A DNA stretch of 64,000 nucleotides, from the NCBI RefSeq assembly GCF_000003815.2, contig NC_049989.1, forward strand, positions 7,530,195 to 7,594,194, given 5' to 3'. This stretch comes from Branchiostoma floridae (lineage: Eukaryota; Chordata; Leptocardii; Amphioxiformes; Branchiostomatidae). The position numbers were made by a program, and so were the translations under genes. Below are positions 62,001-64,000 of the stretch, piece by piece. The notes under the pieces were generated by a model that saw only the letters and a program-made list of their open reading frames with translations, was not told where the DNA came from and did not search any database. The stretch's first letter is position 1; each line of letters begins with the position of its first letter.

Positions 62001-64000
62001 ATATTAATGCGTACCCATGTTCCTTGTACGTGCAATATGCCAAAAACTTTAATCCCTTGGCTTTTCATTTAAAAATCGTTATTTCATAGCTTCAATGTTA
62101 ACTCGAAGGTATGTGTTCGTGGAACTCTAGTTTAGGCCTAACCTGGTCTTCATCAGGCTGTGATGAGCCGCTAATTATGTCCCCTTGAAACGTATACGTC
62201 GGTAATGACAACATCATGGAATACTAATGCTTTGATATTTTTCTTTTCCTCCAGATCAACCCACGAGACGAACTCCGGTCCATGCTGGAGGAAGTGAACG
62301 TGTTTGTTCCAGATGACAAGATAGGACGCATCTCGGCATGCTGTCTCCTCTCGTCCGGCAAGTTCCTACTGCTGGGTACCGAGGGAGGTAACGTGCATCT
62401 GATGGACGCCGTCAATTTCGTGCTTTCCGACCGGGTCGTCTCACAGGAAACCGCCATGCAGAATGTGCCCGACGACTACAAGGTTGATCCCGGCGCCGTG
62501 GTCGCCTTGGCACCCCACCCCATCACCCGCAGCAAGGTGCTGATTGGCTACTCCAGAGGTCTTATGGTCACGTGGGACGAAGAGCAGGACGGGACGTCGG
62601 AGACGATAGTAGGCAGCGAGCAGCTTGAATCCGTAGAGTGGTACAGAAATGGAGACAAGGTCATCAGCTCACACACAAATGGCACCTACTACATTTGGAG
62701 CCTCTCCGATACCTCCGCCCCAGAGCAAGGCCCCCTAACACCCTTCGGTCCCCCACCCTGCAGAGCGATCAGCAAAATAAGCGCCAAAACAACAAAAGAC
62801 GAGAACTTTTTCTTGTTTACCGGAGGACTTCCACGTGAACGGGACGACCGAGCTACACTTGTCGTGATGAAAGGTAGAGATAGCCAGGTTCTCGAAATTT
62901 CATCCCGCATAGTAGATTTTCCTTACATCCNNNNNNNNNNNNNNNNNNNNNNNNNNNNNNNNNNNNNNNNNNNNNNNNNNNNNNNNNNNNNNNNNNNNNN
63001 NNNNNNNNNNNNNNNNNNNNNNNNNNNNNNCTGATCCATGCCGAGGGATCTACTGGTCAGCGGACATGAAGATGGATCCATCAAGTTCTGGGACGTGTCG
63101 TCGGTGTCCATGCGAGCAATCTACCGCTGCAGTACGTCTGAAGTATTCGTGACCGGCCGAGAGCAGCAAGGGCAGCCCCTTTCTCCGAATAGCCAGGTTT
63201 TCGACAACCGGTTAAAGGACATAACGTACGTTGATGCCGACGCCCTCGAAAGTGGAAAGAGCGAGGAAGAACAGGGTTCGCAGACACCGGGGTCTCAAAA
63301 GACACCCCAGGAGGGACGCATGATATTCAAGTACACCGTCGAGGGAGAGACCAAAGAAGGCGTACCACCAATCCGTAAGATTGGTCTCTTTGACCCATTC
63401 AGCGACGACCCGCGACTGGCGGTTCAGCACATCGAACTGTGCCCGTCTACAGGCATCATGGCCGTGGGCGGCGCGTCCGGGCAGGTCGTCATCATGGAGA
63501 TGAGTCCTGTTGGTGAGGGGCAAAGTCAGGAGCTGGTTGCCTCAGCAGTTGACATAACAAGCGGTGTGGAAGGATATCAATGGAAGGGCAGTGGAAAATT
63601 GACCGCAAGGAGTGATGTTATAGCTTTCCCTGGCTTTCAGAGTAGGCAGCTGATTCAGTGCAACCCCGCTGCCCCCACAACGGCTCTAGCCTTGGAACCG
63701 AAGCTCGGCCTTGTCGCTGTTGGCACCATGCAAGGACTGGCACTATTTGACTACAGACAGAAGAGAGTGGTCAGCACCAGATGTACCATGACCCCCGAAG
63801 AAATAGCTGGTTCACTAGAACCGAGGAGTCAGCAGAGGAAGTCCCTGCGTGACTCCCTCCGCCGATCCATCCGCAAATTCGGTAAGGGGTCGAAGCGCAC
63901 ACCGTCGGCAGAAGACAGTACCGATACAGTCAATGACGATGCAGAGTTCAAAGCCGTCCGAGCCAGTCAAATAGCTGGCAGCACTATAAAATCTTTTGAA
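47563..64000 (+). CDS. LLGL: Lethal giant larvae homologue (LLGL), 5' part, cut by window end
   Basis: Visible coding exons: 47563-47695 (the exon itself starts after the acceptor at 47412), 61812-61966, 62255-62930 (broken by a gap) and about 63035-64000 (continues). The phases of the first three agree. The N-terminus has the family phrase VEHGFPHRPSS, then AIGTDTGAIKLYGRPGVE, a WD40-type start. Later come LLGTEGGNVHL, LIGYSRGLMVTWD, SGHEDGSIKFWD, GLFDPFSDDPRL and GYQWKG, matching LLGL1/2 rather than tomosyn (STXBP5). The polybasic RKSLRDSLRRSIRKF carries three serines at four-residue spacing, the aPKC-phosphorylated membrane-binding switch. The protein is a cortical scaffold that restricts aPKC/Par-6 and works with Scribble and Dlg in basolateral polarity. 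About 100 residues are probably missing in the gap. The 676+ and ~969+ nt exons are long compared with vertebrate LLGL exons. Confidence 0.93.
47696..49640. other. LLGL first coding intron, left part
   Basis: Start of a 14.1-kb intron. No gene recognised. The 186-codon minus-strand frame (47407-47967) is the antisense shadow of the first coding exon. Confidence 0.5.
49641..49688. mobile_element. Minimal palindromic element with target-like duplication
   Basis: A perfect 35-bp palindrome with one central base (49647-49681: GCAAGGAGGTTATATTC, A, and its inverse) is flanked by CTCTTTGC on the left (49641-49648) and right (49681-49688). The 7-8 bp direct repeat plus CAAGG..CCTTG ends fit a tiny deletion derivative of a hAT-like element. 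The perfect arms suggest youth. Confidence 0.7.
49689..52515. other. LLGL intron, part without recognisable feature
   Basis: Nothing supportable beyond short chance frames. Confidence 0.5.
52516..52635. mobile_element. Complete MITE, TAGCCTGG family
   Basis: 120 bp with inverted termini of about 45 bp: TAGCCTGGAATCCAGCCGTA at the left is answered by TACGGCTGGGTACAAGGCTA at the right, and inner CTCTTCTG by CAGAAGAG. TA ends suggest TA-targeted insertion, but this is not proven. A truncated relative lies at 30960. Confidence 0.85.
52636..53490. other. LLGL intron, part without recognisable feature
   Basis: No gene, RNA or repeat recognised. Confidence 0.5.
53491..53919. repeat. Large foldback (429 bp) with arms of about 180-190 bp
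   Basis: Left arm 53491-53679, right arm 53741-53919, loop about 61 bp. Matched blocks in order are AAGGAAATTGTG/CACAATTTCCTT, TGTCTCTTCACAATGTACA with its inverse, AAACCGACTTTAT/ATAAAGTCGGTTT, CAATTCTAAGAT/ATCTTAGAATTG, and TCAAGCTACCGACATCTTTC with its inverse. The innermost 30 bp are almost perfect. Partial similarity to the CTTAGAATTGAA phrase recurs just outside at 53470. It encodes no recognisable protein; a transcript would form a long hairpin. Confidence 0.9.
53920..55154. other. LLGL intron, part without recognisable feature
   Basis: AT-rich. It contains a 22-bp perfect palindrome AACTTTAATTTAAATTAAAG.. (54228-54249); otherwise nothing was seen. Confidence 0.5.
55155..55282. repeat. 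Inverted-repeat element with CAAGCAGATGTTGGG termini
   Basis: CAAGCAGATGTTGGG (55155-55169) and CCCAACATCTGCTTG (55268-55282) are perfect inverses. Inner similarity continues less well (CCGGTCGACTTTT against AAAAGCGGGCCGG). The 128-bp size fits a MITE. No clear target duplication. Confidence 0.85.
55490..55735 (-). mobile_element. 5S rRNA-derived SINE (SINE3-like)
   Basis: On the minus strand, 55732 down to 55614 (119 nt) follows 5S rRNA: CCCGATC..ATCTCGGAAGTTAAGC, then AGTACTTGGATGGG and GGACC, ending TGTAGCC. It departs from a functional 5S gene in several paired regions. It continues into non-5S sequence (CGTCTTCCGGGAGGGACGTA, then AACGGGGGTCTCGTGCTC, GAGGTGCCTC), as expected for a 5S-promoter SINE. 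The 3' end and target duplication could not be placed, so the lower border is approximate. Confidence 0.75.
55994..56054. repeat. (GT)n microsatellite
   Basis: About 30 GT repeats with one GTAT interruption, in the LLGL intron. Confidence 0.97.
56055..61811. other. LLGL intron, right part without recognisable feature
   Basis: 5.7 kb of mixed DNA. The frames at 57345-57737 (minus) and 60919-61335 (plus, 138 codons) are the longest and show no known family. No exon with LLGL similarity was found between 47695 and 61812. Confidence 0.5.
62931..63030. other. Assembly gap (100 N) inside LLGL
   Basis: Placeholder gap interrupting the WD40 region between ..SSRIVDFPYI and PRDLLVSGHEDG. Family comparison suggests about 300 nt of coding sequence plus any introns is missing, more than the 100 N shown. 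Confidence 0.95.
63836..63898 (+). other. LLGL: LLGL polybasic aPKC-target switch
   Basis: In frame with LLGL, the codons give RKSLRDSLRRSIRKFGKGSK. Serine codons at 63842, 63854 and 63866 are each four residues apart within basic sequence, corresponding to the three aPKC sites known in Drosophila Lgl. When unphosphorylated, the basic stretch binds acidic membrane lipids; phosphorylation releases the protein from the cortex. Confidence 0.9.

Noticed and set aside
47563-64000. Tomosyn (STXBP5) instead of LLGL
   Set aside because: The FDPFSDDPRL, GYQWKG and RKSLRDSLRRSIRKF blocks are LLGL-type; tomosyn has a different middle region.
1-64000. CRISPR arrays, operons or prokaryotic mobile elements
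   Set aside because: No regularly spaced identical repeats with unique spacers; spliced genes and SINEs show that this is animal DNA.

Overview
This is invertebrate animal nuclear DNA, not prokaryotic. Coding exons are short and carry GT..AG splice sites. Introns reach 14 kb, there are SINEs, foldback elements and microsatellites, and three runs of exactly 100 N mark scaffold gaps. The protein content (a selenocysteine-containing SELENOH, a GLT1D1 orthologue, an LLGL-family polarity protein) and the style of the repeats suggest a deuterostome. A lancelet (Branchiostoma) is my best guess, by inference only. Most of the open frames longer than 60 codons in the window are chance frames in introns or spacers.

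Layout: (1) 1-790, diverged tandem repeat units. (2) 1526-3279 (+), selenoprotein H in three coding exons, with an in-frame UGA (Sec) at 2676-2678 and a well-formed SECIS candidate at 3667-3732 in the 3' UTR. (3) 4962-~30060 (+), GLT1D1, a GT4-type glycosyltransferase with 13 coding exons giving 354 aa. Its non-coding first exon contains a 10-codon uORF whose stop is read across the first splice junction. Its 12.8-kb and 7.5-kb introns hold most of the repeats of this half, including a young LTR element with 500-bp LTRs differing at one base (9624-12680) and a tRNA-derived SINE with a 12-bp target-site duplication (17853-18159). (4) ~30.3-47.4 kb, a long spacer without a recognisable gene, containing tandem duplications, a MITE fragment, a gap and a GC-rich promoter-like patch near 42.8-43.1 kb. 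(5) 47413-64000 (+), the 5' part of an LLGL (lethal giant larvae) gene. It has a 14.1-kb first coding intron full of foldback elements and a 5S-rRNA-derived SINE, then unusually long exons, one broken by a gap, reaching the polybasic triple-serine aPKC target motif before the window ends.

The three genes are all on the + strand but have unrelated functions (nuclear redox, glycosyl transfer, cell polarity); nothing suggests they act together. The most informative non-obvious signals are the UGA/SECIS pair, the GLT1D1 uORF, the near-identical LTR pair without an evident coding core, a 429-bp foldback at 53491-53919, and several distinct families of short inverted-repeat elements.
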